Made by a program: the position numbers and the translations under genes. Positions 46,282-58,939 of a DNA stretch of 64,000 nucleotides are shown here, piece after piece (position 1 is the first letter of the stretch; every line of letters begins with the position of its first letter). Source of the stretch: Margaritifera margaritifera (taxonomy: Eukaryota > Mollusca > Bivalvia > Unionida > Margaritiferidae); contig JAQPZY010001684.1 in the NCBI GenBank assembly GCA_029931535.1, forward strand, positions 310,001 through 374,000, in the 5' to 3' direction. The notes under the pieces are model-generated. The model saw only the letters and a list, made by a program, of their open reading frames with translations. It was not told the origin of the DNA and did no database searches.

Positions 46282-49200
46282 ATGGCTACGACATCTCTTC
46301 TAAGATCTAGATTCAGACGAAGGCTGGACGCACGGACTCCCAATCCAGTTCTAGCTACGTTGCAACCAGCTCCCCAGCCGTGATACTTTGACGACGCGAT
46401 AGACGAGCTGCTTAAGGAACAGCAGTCACGCCCAAGAGGAAGACGACCACCTGGCGCTCTTAGGGTTCAGCCTCCTGTTCCAGCTCTACAAGTCTTTGTA
46501 GAGCGGCTGGGAAGAGTCGACTCGATTGTGAAAGACTACCGCGCCACCGTACATGAGGGGCACAGGCTCGAATCAGACGCTTTAGTATTTCTTAATGCCA
46601 CGGCGCCTAGTACGCAGGACGTCATCGGGCAGGGAGCTTAGGGAACTTGGTGGCCTGAAGTTTAGCCTCGTATTGACGGCACAGCTGGATAAAGCAGAAA
46701 CCAGGCCAGCAAAACGTCTACGATGAAGAAGACGGGATCGACAGAATTAATGTCACGGCTTATATTAGGTGCGACTCCACCGTGGTCATGCGAACTGATG
46801 AAGTCGAGCAAATGGTTGCCCAAGGCAACGCCACAATTCAACGGCGCATCGAAGAGTACATGCGTGAGGGATGCTGGTGGCATTTCGTAAGCTATGTGGA
46901 ACTAGATTTTGGTTTGTTGCAGTACCGCCTATTTCGAGGACGGCTCTACATTCCATCGCCAAAGTGGATTCCGCCGCGATCCGTCGGCAATGTAAAAAAC
47001 AACGACGACCACTGTTTTGAGTGTTCCGTCTTGTCTGCTATGTACCGACTAATGATCACGTTGATCGACTATTCAATTACCGCTAGCACATGGGCGAGCT
47101 CGACTTTGCTGGCATCGACTTTATTGTGATGGTGAGAAACCTAGCCAAGTTTGACTGTTGCAACTCAGAAGCCGCGGTTAGCCCCTTTGGCTGGGTAAAT
47201 GGTCTCTACCCACTACGCATCAGAGAAGAAGTTGGGGCACAAACTGTGGACCTGTTGAGGGTAAAAGAGCCACTATGTCTGAATAAAAAAAAATAAGCCG
47301 CTTGGTATACAAGCAAAGTGAATGCAGGAATAAGAAGCAGGTCTGCCGCCAGTGCCTACATGTCTTCAGTCAAGGCCCAGCAGGTAACCCGGATAAAAAC
47401 AACACGCAGAAAATTGGTGACCAGCTCCCATGTAGCTTCTGCTACAATATCATCCGCTGCGACGGATTTCCAATGAGCCAGTGTTATACCTGTGCAAGGA
47501 GGCTGTCGCCACTTTCATCCAGAGCCTCGAGCGTGAGTTACTGGAGATCCGGGAGGTGTTTCAAAATCTGGCATAGATTATTATGAATGGAGACAACCGC
47601 AAGGCTTTCTAGGAATCAGCAGACTGTTACATCTGTGGCAAGGCTCTTGGTAACGACAGGGTGAGAGACCACTGCGATATTACCGGCAAGAACCGCTGAG
47701 CCTCCTACAAAGCATGTAACCTCAAGCTGCGCATCTACCCTGAAAAAAAAAAAAAAAAAAAACGAAGGTGCCAGTTGTGATTCATAACCTGCGCGGCTAA
47801 GATGGTCACCTTACCATAGAGGCCCTCAGAACATCCACGCATCTACCTTGCAAAAAAAACAAAAAAAAAAAACGAAGGTGCCAGTTGTGATTCATAACCT
47901 GTGCAGCTAAGATGGTCGCCTTACCATGGAGGACCTCAGAACATCCATGACGGCGATCATCAGCGCCATTCCAAACAACATGGAAAGGTACATGGCGTTC
48001 TCACTAGGGCAGTTGCAGTTTGTTGACAGCGTCCAGCTTATGAACATCAACCTCGAAAAGTTGGCTGAAAATATGCCTAAGGATGCGTTTAACATCACGA
48101 CACAGAGCACGATGTTGACCTTCTGACTTAGAAAGGTGTTTACCCATATGAATACATGAGCTGATGGGAACGATTCGAAGATATCGAGCTTCTGACAATA
48201 TAGGCCTCTTACAGTCAGCTCCTCCAAAAAAGCATAAAGACAAACACTATCTGCATGTGCAGAGCATGTGGAAGGCTTTCTAATGCCAGAACCTGGGGAA
48301 CTATCATGATCTCTAGCTAAAGAGCGATGTGCTCCTGCTGGCGAGCGTGTTTGAGGCATTCTGCGGCACCTTGCTAAAAAAATTACGAACTCGACCCGGC
48401 CCGTTACTACAGCTCGCCAGGAATGAGCTGGGATACTCTTCTGAAGCACGCAGGCGCAAGCTAGAGTTGCTAATAGACATTGACATGCAACTATTCATCG
48501 ATTCTCTCTTGGCCGTTGCACTAAATGGATACATCCTTGAGGTTGACTTAGAGTACCACAGAGAGCTCCATGACGCACACAGTGACTACCCGCTGACTCT
48601 AGAGGCTCTATGTGTTGAGGAGAGCTATCTGAGCGAGTATCAGAGCAATTTAGTGTGCCGGCTGGGGAACAGATTTCCTGATTGCACAAAGCTAGTTCCA
48701 AGCCTGCTAACAAAAGAGTGCTATGTGGTTCACTACCGAAACCTTCAGCTCTACACTGGCATTGGGATGCGAGTCACCAAGGTCCAGCAGACAAAGGAGT
48801 TTGACCAAAGCACGTGGATGGTGTCATACATCCAACTCAACACAGATCTTCTGGCTAAGGCTACAACGCAGTTTGAAAAGAACTTGTTGAAGCTCATGAA
48901 CAACTCTGTCTTCGGGAAACCAAATTTTGAGGAAGCGAATCCGGGTCAACATTGCGAGTCCAGAGGGCGAGGGGGACAAGCTCCTCTGCCTGATTGCCGA
49001 CCCTGCATTCCAAACACGGTAAATCTTTGAAGGCAACCTTGCTGCCATCCATTCATTCAACGAAGGCCAACCTTAAGTTCAGCTTCCCAATCTACACAAT
49101 GACAGTCCTCGACCTCAGCAAACACCTGATATACAACTTCTACTGCAATCGCATAAAAACTCGCTACAAAGACAAGGCAACCCAAAGGCAGCCTGGAGAT

Positions 49201-49560
49201 ACAGGCCTGTACCTGGATAAGGCTACCTAGATAATAGAAAACCTGCCGACAAAAATTTATGTAGATCTGAAAGGCCAAGGCAGCCATAGAATATGCCCTG
49301 AACTATGACCTACCTATACCTAAAGGTTCTCACAAAGCATAAAGAGTTCCACCACCAGATGGCAACCATGCAAAGCGACCACCACAAAATGGGGGTGCAC
49401 TGCAGTAAAATAAGCCTCTTGCTGCTGGACACCAGAAAGTGGATTGTGCAGGACAGAGTCACGCAATAGGCATACCACCACTACCGAATGGCACAAGAAC
49501 ATGAAACCTAGACGGAGGAAGACCTCAATGAACTCTTCGGCCTGGGTCATGTATAAGAAT
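46282..49560 (+). pseudogene. Decayed protein-primed DNA polymerase B of a Polinton-like element
   Basis: Recognisable blocks lie in order. First is an N-terminal region (46500-46620, SDALVFLNAT). Next comes a conserved segment at 46860-47030 (WWHFVSY and later NVKNNDDHCFECSVLSA). Then follow zinc-finger and endonuclease-VII-like text at 47300-47720 (DHC and a CNL box), an exonuclease-side block at 47930-48080 (IPNNMERYMAF and FVDSVQLM), and a palm block at 48530-48940 (ILEVDLEY with HDAHSDYPL, and LMNNSVFGK). Last is a block with LDLSKHLIYNFYCNRIK at 49110-49165. The catalytic DTDS box after it is destroyed. Many stops and frameshifts, a 108-bp internal duplication and A-runs show it is dead. 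The polymerase copies Polinton or related virus-like DNA. GC content is well above the surroundings. Confidence 0.8.
47731..47948. repeat. ~109-bp tandem duplication inside the polymerase remnant
   Basis: The text gcatctaccctg, an A-run, cgaaggtgccagttgtgatt and cataacctgcgcggctaaga..ccctcagaacatccac is present twice (47731 and 47839) with few differences. Each copy carries a long A-run where coding sequence would be expected. Confidence 0.85.
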
Positions 49561-49639
49561 GCCTTTAGGTGGTAGTTGAGTACTTTCAGTCACAATCTGT
49601 AGTACCTCAAGAAGCTTATATGTGGTGAACCAATACTTG

Positions 49640-50470
49640 AAAGATGGTATATAGATGACTGGCCTGGGATGTCAAACCTGTCAGCCCGAGTGAACACCTT
49701 GAGTGACTACACAGGGTCGGTTGTGCAGCGTTGTCCACCCTTCAGCTCTCCTGGTGCATATTGGTACCACAGCAAGGTATTTGAGGACAGACGTTCTTTC
49801 AGGCTGATTTTACGCATCACAGATGACACAGATGTAGCTGCAGTTTTATGAATGGCATCAATTGGTCTCTTGACTCTGAGCCATGTTTTCTCACCATTTA
49901 GGGCCACCACAATGGCAAGCAGTCGCTGAACCTACTCAGTGCTATGCTTTGCAGTCTTGCTCTTGGAAAGCAACATCTCCTGGGCGTATGGTTACCCAAA
50001 CAGTCGCTCATCTAGAGTACGCTTGAACCTCTCCACAATGCCCTGCACACAGTGGATGCTGGCCTCGCCCCGACTCACATGCACCCATACTTGGCCAAGA
50101 GCTGCAATACGGCACTCATAACCTAATGGCTATGATCAACCTGCAGCAGTTTTGACCACTTTAGAGGCACTCGCTTGTAGGTACGTGCCAAAGCAATGGT
50201 GACTTTGGAAACCTTCTTTGTGGTCAAGGGCTTGGCCTCCTTGTAAGGACTGGTGACATCAACCACAGTCAGCATGTACCTGTATGTGTATTGCCCAACC
50301 TTGTTATGTGACAGAAACAAAAGATCAGCCTGGTGCACCTTGTTTGCAGCTCAAACATAAAAATATGGTCTAAGGATTTTGCATGGTGCAGAAAGGCAAA
50401 TCTGTCATGTGGCCTGCCTCCTGAGCCATTCCTTGGCAACATCTTGTGAGACTTTGGTGCCCTCTAACTT
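49640..50470 (-). pseudogene. Decayed retroviral-type integrase of a Polinton-like element
   Basis: Minus strand, head at about 50470. Blocks run DVAKEWLRRQA, then VHQADLLFLSHNKV and MLTVVDVTSPYKEAKPLT (50340-50230, the first catalytic Asp region of the rve core), then LKWSKLLQVD near 50140 (second Asp). After stops, a C-terminal block follows: MVALNGEKTWLRVKRPIDAI near 49910, and QYAPGELKGGQRCTTDPV near 49760-49708. Several stops and frameshifts are present. It is convergent with the polymerase at 46282-49560, with only ~80 bp between them. Together they identify a Polinton/Maverick-type element. Capsid, protease and ATPase genes were not seen. Confidence 0.8.
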
Positions 50471-50759
50471 AAAAAATTATATTTGAAATATTTAAATATG
50501 CATATATCAGTATGCAGTTTTCCCAGCCAGCTGTATTGGGATACTATCAACTTATGGCATGCTGCTTTTTTTTTTAGCACATTGTACAATGTATCAAGAG
50601 ACTTTCATACTCAACCACAGTTCAGTGGTAGGTGCTTTGAGGTAAACATTAAACTGTCATTGTCTTATTAGTTAAAGGAAAAAAGTAAACACATTAGTTA
50701 CATTGAATATGTAAAATCATTTAGTAGGTACAACTAACACCTATGTCTCACCTCATGTT

Positions 50760-51165
50760 CCTCTTCAGCAGAGGAGATAGGCATCGGGATTCAATCCAAT
50801 AGACAAGTGCAAGCCATCCACAAAGTCTGGTCAAGGAACTTACTCCAGAAATAAAAGTTATTTTTCAAAACCAATTTTTTTCTGAGCATTATAGACATTT
50901 AGCTTTGATTTTTTGACCCCTGAATCAATAGGTCTTTTCCATACCTTAAATGTGATCCCTCTAAAAACTTTGGTCAAGGTATGTGGTCTAGAACTCAAGT
51001 TATTATGCAAAAACCATTTTTCTTCTTTCAGTCAGTGACCTTGATATTTGACCCTTTCACCTCAAAATCAGTAAGGTTCTGTCTTACCCAACATGCAAGT
51101 CATCCACAAACTTTGGTGAAGGTACATGGTGGGCATATCAAAAGAAAAGTGATTATGCAATTTTA
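50760..51165. repeat. Dispersed 'gaccttgatatttgaccc' repeat, 2-3 copies
   Basis: Shared words are aagccatccacaaagtctgg, tcaaggaacttact, gttatttttcaaaaccattt, tttgaccctttcacctcaaa and aggttctgtcttacccaaca. The same order occurs at 53030-53370. Confidence 0.6.
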
Positions 51166-51549
51166 TTAGTTTCAATAACAGTCTTGAGAAAGAATATTAT
51201 AAATGTATGTACACTAACTGTTGCTGTTAAATAACCACAGTGTGGGAACACTGCCAACATCAGAGTATAATTTTGACTGAAATCAGAAGATACTGTACAC
51301 AGTATGACCCTGTAATAGAAGGCAAACCTGAATGCAATTTAGTTATTGCAGCTCGTTCCCACAACAAAGTACATGTATATATGGTGAGTGAACAGTTTTC
51401 AGTCATGTGGCAGAGACCAATAGTCATTCTCAACTGGTACTGTCCATAACATAATAATAGCACAGAGAGGTTAGTGTGACACACAGTCTGGTTACTTGGC
51501 CCTCCTATGACTAGTTTATCTGTTGCATAGATGAGAAATAAGTAAAACA

Positions 51550-52520
51550 ACAAGAGGTCCTAACATCGATTAACTGGCTGACACCTGCCCAATAGCCAAA
51601 TATAAGAGCAGATGACCAAGCTAGCTGTTCATTAGGATGCTTTCTTTATATGGTGTTGATTGCATATGTTATGAACACAACTGTTTCAAGGTTTATCTGT
51701 ATTTTGCATCTTTTTCCTTATATAACAGCAGATCAGCATCATTTGTCCAATGCTGAAAGGCCTTTATGTTTTATGTCAAAATACTTTCTGTTAAAGTTGA
51801 GTGGATTTTGAGAAGCAAATAATGGTTTTCAATTTTAAGTAACAGCAGCCATTTTTGATGGCAGATTGGCATCATTTGTATAAAACTGAAAGCCCCTTTT
51901 GCCTGGACACTTTCTGTCAAATTTGGTCAAATTCTGTTGAGCAGTTTTTGAGAATTCAATCAGATGCTTTTCTGTTTTTAGTAATGGCAGCCATATTTAA
52001 TGGTGGATCTGTATCATTTGTTCAAATCTTAAAGCCCTTTATACCGGGATGCCTTGTGTCAAATTTGGTCAAATTCTGTTGAGTTTTTTATTATAAAAAT
52101 GGATGCTATCTGTCAAATGGTCATATTCTGTTGAGTGGTTTTTGAGAAGCTGTTCAATGGTTTTTATATTTTTAGAAATGGTGGCCATATTTTACAGTGG
52201 ATCAACATAATTTGTATAGAACTGAAATCCTCTTTTGCACTGATGTTTTCTGTCAGATTTGGTCAAATTTGTTCAGCAGTTTTTAAAAAGAAATTGTTTA
52301 AAGTTTTTTTCAAATTTTGGTCATATTTGATGGCAGAACAGTATTATTTGCACACATTTTAAAGCTCTTGATGCCAGGATGCCCTCTGCCAAATTTGTCA
52401 AAATTGGTCAAGTGGTTTTTGAGAAGTTTAAAATAGTAATTGTTCATGCACGATGAACAACATCTGACAGATGCATGGCCATATGATAAGCTCTCTTGGT
52501 TTTATGGCCAGGTGAGGTAA
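51550..52520. mobile_element. Hairpin-ended element B, same family as element A
   Basis: The head aacaacaagaggtcctaaca, gacacctgcccaatagccaa and gttgattgcatatgttatg matches the head of A. Core units repeat ctttctgtcaaatttggtca, aattctgttgagcagttttt and ggcagccatatttaatggtg about six times. The end is ataagctctcttggttttat followed by ggccaggtgaggtaaaaa. It is noncoding. Confidence 0.7.
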
Positions 52521-53029
52521 AAACTTGGTGGCATGGTAAAAAGGTTGTGTTGTTTGTATTAATAATGTCTAATTTCAAACAGCGAATGTCATGTGCAGTA
52601 AGCATTCAAATAAGGATAAAGTTGTGTTTGGAAGGAACTACATGGGAACATATGTACCATATTGATCGATACTTGATCTGTGCTGACACTAAACTGATAA
52701 ATTGCTGAAAAGTGGACAGATGAATAGTGAATCTTGACTAAACCTGCCCTAAACCTGCCCTGAATATTCTGGCAAATGTTTGCACATGGCAAACAGTCAC
52801 AGGAGAATGACATTAGATACTTTTATTGCTAAATGCCACCATGAAAATGATGCATCATCTCTGACAAGAGAATGGGGAATGAAGGTTTATAGCTGCTCCT
52901 TGGATTGGTCTTTTCCAGTTACTAACTGTAGGTACTATTTTAGACCTCTCGGTGGAGAGGAATCCCATGTACATGTAATTTCCATTCCCATTTCTCTTGT
53001 CTGAGATGATGCACCATTTTCACAGTAGC

Positions 53030-53380
53030 ATTTAGCCACAAAGTTTGGTCCAAGTATGTGATGTAGAACTAATGTTGTTGTGCAGAAACCATTTTTCTTT
53101 TATCAGTCAGAGACCTTGATTTTTGATCTTTTGACCCTAAAATTCATATGCTTCTTCCATACCCCAAGTGCAAGCCATCCACAAAGTTTGGTAACTGTAA
53201 ATGATGGAGAACTTAAGTTACTGTGGAGAAACAATTTTTCTTATTTCTTTCATTGTAACCTTGACCTTTGACCTTTTGATCTAAAAATATATAAGGTACT
53301 TCCTTACTGCAAGTACAAGCCATCCACAAGGTTTGGCAACAGCAGATGGTGGACAACTTGTGTTATTGTGTGGAAACACA
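53030..53380. repeat. Dispersed 'gaccttgacctttgacc' repeat, about 2.5 copies
   Basis: Copies near 53040, 53165 and 53310 share aagccatccacaaagtttgg, aacttaagttactgtggaga and aaccttgacctttgac. It is of the same kind as 50760-51165. Confidence 0.6.
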
Positions 53381-53639
53381 ATATGTTAACACACAAGTGG
53401 ATGCAGATCATAACATAATACATGCTGACTTATGACAGGCATATCAAATTATCAAAAAACACTGTAAGGGTGAATAATCTGCTGATATTACTCTACCAAA
53501 GGGAAGCAAAGATAGCACCTGTCCATCATTGTCTTTATTATAACTGGGTACAATCCAGAAAAATTTTTAAACACTATCTAACATCAAACTCCCATGAAAA
53601 CTGTGTGTGATTGTTATATTTACAGGATAAGTAATCACA

Positions 53640-55140
53640 GTAAGTAATTTTCAACAAGAACTATAGTATTCGCCTACCCCTCCCCACCCCCACGACAGTT
53701 TATACCACCGTTCCTATTTTAAAAATGAAAAGCCTCAAGGACATAAAACTGCACAAAACTTAGTCATTTCATTTATTAATTTATCATTTATAACCTGATT
53801 GTCACCAGGAAGTCTCTAATACTGTCATCTTGTTTGCATTTCAAACCAAATGGGAGTTTCTTTACAAAAATGGTGGGGATATTTGCATGGGAAATTTAAT
53901 TTTTTCAGACAACAGAAATGATAAATTAATGAATGAAATTACTAAGTTTGTGCATTTTTAATATCCTTAATGCCTTTTGTTTTTGAAATTGATAGGGGGC
54001 TACAAAAAATGCCAGGGGGGTATGTAAATACTATGCACACAAAAAACACTCCAGAATATTTGAGGTGGGTATCACCAGTCAAGTTGTATTACGATACATA
54101 TTGCAATAATTGTCTTCAATACGATATGTATCAAGATAGTATCAAAGATATAAATAACTGAAAAATATACAAGTGAATCCATGTTTGAAAAACAAACATC
54201 ATTTGTATCCTTGTATAAACCAATTCCTGGAACAAATGAAAAATCTTTTCTTCTTCTTTCTGTCTTTCTTTTAAATGTTCTCTAAACATGGATCAGATGA
54301 TTTAAAACACATTTATTATCATATTCTGTTGAATAGATGCACACAGCCCATGATATTAGGTGAGGAGGGAGCCTCTATTTAAGACCCCAACAGCTAAAGT
54401 GTCTTGGTCTCTCAGAGTGCACTTTCAGTATACATTTATGTACTTTACAGTTTTTAGTTGCTAATGTGGTCCACTCAAGATAAAACAGAAACATCAAACA
54501 GGTTCTGGAAACTAAACACAGCATGTGCTGATGTCATTTTCTTGCTGAAATAAACATGTGTATTGAGTAGAATTGTAACGGGCCAAGTTGGAATGGTACC
54601 TGCAACGTCATGATTTGTTTTATTTTGAATTTGTCCACCCTTAGGTATCTTGTATGTAAAATTGGGCAGTTAATGGATGTAAAGTATGCTTTCTTGATTG
54701 AATTCCTTTATTGGATATATCCAGGTTAAAGGTAGACACTTGCTTATATTTAAAGGTGTGTGTGTGTGTGCTTATATAAGCAGAATATGGTACGCACTTT
54801 TCACAGAAGGTAGATTAATAATCAATCTATGGTATGGGGTAAATGTACAAATGCAAAACAATACTCAGACAGAACAAATATTTATCAGAATGAATCAATG
54901 TCAAGAAAAGGTATTATTTTTAAAGTACTTTCAAGGATTAATAATTGCTAGACTAAATATCTCTGAATTAAAATAGAGTATGTACTTAATTGGGTAGATA
55001 TAGTAGGTACAAGGAGACAGTTTGTATACATGTCATAAGCGTCCTTTTCTTATATTTCATTCAAAGGGATAGAGAGATGACAAGAAAATGTTTATTTCTG
55101 GACAGTTTATATCATTTAGTTTATGTTTCACTATTGTCCT
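53640..55140. other. AT-rich stretch, no gene recognised
   Basis: It includes a GTATTACGATACATATTG-type palindromic scrap at 54085-54135 similar in kind to 40935-40985, and a (GT)n run at 54757-54770. It may be the distal flank of the PTRH2-like gene. Confidence 0.45.
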
Positions 55141-56276
55141 ATATCAATAGTTTGAGTCTTTATCATGATGCACTATTGGCAGAGATCAATAGTTTGAGTC
55201 TTTATCATGATAAACTATTGCCAGAGATCAATAGTTTGAGTCTTTATCATGATACACTATTGTCAGAGATCAATAGTTTGAGTCTTTATCATGATACACT
55301 ATTGTTCTATATCAATAGTTTGAGTCTTTATCATGATACACTATTGCCAGAGATCAATAGTTTGAGTCTTTATCATAATACACTATTGCCAGAGATCAAT
55401 AGTTTGAATCTTCATCATGATACACTATTGCCAGAGATCAATAGTTTGAGTCTTTATCATGATACATTATTGTCAGAGATCAATAGCTTGAGTCTTTATC
55501 ACGATACACTATTGCCAGAGATCAATAGCTTGAGTCTTTATCACGATACACTATTGCCAGAGATCAATAGTTTGAGTCTTTATCATGATACACTATTGTC
55601 CTGTATTAATAGTTTGAGTCTTTATCATGATGCACTATTGCCAGAGATCAATAGTTTGTGTCTTTATCATGATACACTTTTGTCCTGTATCAATAGTTTG
55701 AGTTTTTATCATGATACACTATTGTCCTGATCAATAGTTTGAGTCTTTATCATGATACACTATTGTCAGAGATCAATAGTTTGAGTCTTTATCATGACAC
55801 ACTATTGCCAGAGATCAATAGTTTGAGTCTTTATCATAATATGCTATTGCCAGAGATCAATAATTTGAGTTTTTATCATGATACACTATTGTCCTGTATC
55901 AATAGTTTGAGTCTTTATCATGATACACTATTGCCAGAGATCAATAGTTTGAGTCTTTATTATGATACACTATTGCCAGAGATCATTAGTGTGAGTCTTT
56001 ATCATGATACACTATTGTCATGTATCAATAGTTTGAGTCTTTATCATGATACACTATTGTCCTGTATCAATAGTTTGAGTTTTTATCATGATACACTATT
56101 GTCCTGTATCAATAGTTTGAGTCTTTATCACGATACACTATTGTCCTGTATCATTAGTTTGAGTCTTTATCATGATACACTATTGTCCTGTATCAATAGT
56201 TTGAGTCTTTATCATGACACACTATTGCCAGAGATCAATAGTTTGAGTCTTTATCATGATACACTATTGCCAGAGT
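55141..56276. repeat. 42-bp minisatellite, about 27 copies
   Basis: The unit is atcaatagtttgagtcttta, tcatgatacactattgccag, ag (42 bp). Two variants of the last third exist, ccagag/tcagag and tcctgt. They are intermixed, and the tcctgt type dominates between 56020 and 56200. Each unit begins with caatag and has ctattg, so short stems can form. Since 42 is divisible by three, a frame with INSLSLYHDTLLPE repeats stays open for 246 and then 179 codons, broken by a one-base deletion at about 55728. I see no reason to call it a protein. Confidence 0.9.
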
Positions 56277-56279
56277 AAA

Positions 56280-57540
56280 GACTGAGATTCATTGATACAT
56301 TGATGATATCTACCTCTACAGAGTATCAGCCTCCAAGCATTGTTAACATAAGAATTAGGTCACTAAAGTCTTAAATATACTCTGTTCAGGACAAGTTACA
56401 AAACATGTGACTTGACCTTGTGACCTTGTATTGTAATATGCCTTATTTCAGTTATCACATACTCATACCCCTCAACAACAAAAGCACACATTTGTCTACT
56501 TTTGGCCAAAACATCAATGCCATGTCCATCTTGCCATACTGTCATCTGCAACTCATGTGAAACTGCCCTGGAGTTGGTATAAGTAAAACAAAAGCTGTGC
56601 TCATGCAGCAAATGAATTTCCCATTATTGAGTACAGCTTACATCATAAAAATGCACACGTCAAACCAGCCTAATCCTGCCTCATCATGTAGGAATGATGG
56701 ATTTGTCATTGAGTATTCTGACTTGTTGTCACATCCATGATAAATATTTGGTCCCTGTCATGATCAGATTACATACGTTCCAAAGTAAAGCGCATGAGCC
56801 AAGAACTAAAATGATGTGAAATAATTTATGCAGCAATTATAAAACAAAACTGGAATCCATGACCATACCAGCATTAATACTGTGTATTAGTAAACATTAT
56901 CTTAAAATTCGTTCACCTGAAATTATACGTGTCAAAATATATTCTTGTTATATTAATATAACCCTTTTGGCCAGACTATTTCTTTAATATGCCACATATA
57001 ACAGAAACAATTTACAATTAAAGTTGAGACATGAGATTTTATCACAGAAAATACACTAAAACCTGCCTTCGTGGATACCTCCATCTATTGGACACTTGAG
57101 CATCAAGAACAACATTTATGGACCCCTTCTCTTAAGTTCACCTGTATATCAAGGATACTTATCCATATAGAACAAAATTGTGTGGTCCCTTGATTGTCCT
57201 TTATTGACAGGGTTCACTGAAGTTTAAGATGAGACAGGACTACTCTGTATGCAGTTTGACTGGAGATCTAAATAATCAAACACAGAATATTCTTTTAATG
57301 CATTAAATACATAGTTGTGGAATCTCTTGTTAAATCTTCTTTGAGATATTTAACATCCTACCTACAATAGTCGTACAATCAAATAAAGGCTGATTCTATC
57401 AACACAATTCTTGATTTAAAAAATACACTTTCTATCACAGTCCTATAAGAGGTGCAATCCATTGTAACTTCTGCTTTCAGTTTCCCACTCCAGTTATTAC
57501 TTAAAATAAATATTCCATTGTATTTGAATATTTCAGCTAT
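56280..57540. other. 3' flank of the PTRH2-like gene with a transposon-end scrap
   Basis: The tract 57055-57235 (actaaaacctgccttcgtgg, acctccatctattggacact, ggtcccttgattgtccttta) has the word pattern of the end of a common invertebrate DNA transposon repeat (aaaacctgtctt..ggacacc..ggtccc). The rest is plain AT-rich sequence. Confidence 0.4.
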
Positions 57541-57544
57541 TTTT

Positions 57545-57594
57545 TTAATAAAGTTTTAAATGCCCAGTCACTTGATCTACCAGAGATGAAGGAC
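57545..57594 (-). CDS. PTRH2: Last exon of a peptidyl-tRNA hydrolase 2-like gene
   Basis: The exon follows a T-rich acceptor (ttttttacag, AG at 57596-57595) and encodes PSSLVDQVTGHLKLY with a TAA stop at 57547-57545. This is the invariant end of the PTH2 family (..d.vTG.LKLy/l). PTH2 enzymes cleave peptidyl-tRNA that has dropped off the ribosome; the animal protein (Bit1) is mainly mitochondrial. The first two bases (GT) complete the glycine codon begun by the last base of exon 61945-62057, so the join reads GVGPGPSSLVDQ in frame. Only this short exon and one more lie in the window. Confidence 0.85.
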
Positions 57595-57664
57595 CTGTAA
57601 AAAAGAAAAATATAAAGGTTTTGATCGGGAAATAAACAATTTAAAAAAATTTCAAACATGCTAT

Positions 57665-58345
57665 AAATTAAGTAATCAAAATTACCAACATGCCATGTAT
57701 TAATTGATCAAAATTACGAACATGTTATGTATTAAGTGATCAAAATTACCAACATGCCATGTGTTAAGTGATCAAAATTAGCAACATGCTATGTATTAAA
57801 AAGTGATCAAAATTACCAACATGCCACATGTTAAGATATCAAAATTACTAATATGCTATGTAATACGTGATCAAAATTAGCAACATGATATGCATTAAGT
57901 GATCAAAATAAACAATATACCATATAATAATTAATTAAAATTACCAATATGCTATGTATTAAGCAATCAAATTACCACAATGCTTTGTATTAAGTTATAA
58001 AATGTGCAAACATGCTATGTATTAAGAGCTCAAAATTACCAACATGATATGTATTAAGTGATCACAATTACCACCATACCATATAATAAATTATCAAAAT
58101 TACCAATGTGGTATGTAATAAGTGATCAAAATTACCAATATGGTATGTAATCAGTGATACATAGTTTGTAATAAGTGATAAAAATTACCAACATGCTATG
58201 AAGAGTGACCAAAATTAGGAACATGCTATGAATTAAGTGATCAAAATTACAAACATGATACATACTAAGTGATCAAAATTATAAACATGATATATACTAA
58301 GTGATCAAAATTACCAACATGCTATGTAATAAGTGATCAAAAAGT
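57665..58345. repeat. ~32-bp diverged minisatellite, about 20 copies
   Basis: The unit is aagtgatcaaaattaccaac plus atgctatgtatt, with many substitutions and length changes. It lies in the intron of the PTRH2-like gene. Confidence 0.85.
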
Positions 58346-58461
58346 ATCATATTTATCCATGTGGTAATGAACATCAAACTGCTAAAAGCATAGATCCAGA
58401 TCTGTCCATTATGCAATGCACCAGCAGATCCTCATTTACTGTATTTTCACGCATATATCCT

Positions 58462-58938
58462 GCAGGTTATACAGGATTTTACATACCCCACACCCTCCAT
58501 GCGGGTTATACAGGATTTTACATACCCCACACCCTCCATGTGGGTTATACAGGATTTTACATACCCCACATGCTCCATGCAGGTTATACAGGATTTTACA
58601 TACCCCACACCCTCCATGCGGGTTATACAGGATTTTACATACCCCACACCCTCCATGCGGGTTATACAGGATTTTACATACCCCACACCCTCCATGCAGG
58701 TTATACAGGATTTTACATACCCCACACCCTCCATGCAGGTTATACAGGATTTTACATACCCCACACCCTCCATGCGGGTTATACAGGATTTTATATACCC
58801 ACACCCTCCATGCGGGTTATACAGGATTTTACATACCCCACACCCTCCATGCGGGTAATACAGGATTTTACATACCCCACACCTTCCATGCGAGTAATAC
58901 AGGATTTTACATATCCCACACCTTCCATGCGGGTTATC
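58462..58938. repeat. 39-bp minisatellite, 12 copies
   Basis: The unit is gggttatacaggattttaca plus taccccacaccctccatgc. Most copies are nearly identical; the last three carry taata or gagtaa variants. Because 39 is divisible by three and the unit lacks stops in several frames, long open frames appear on both strands. They are by-products. It lies in the PTRH2-like intron. Confidence 0.9.
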
Positions 58939-58939
58939 T

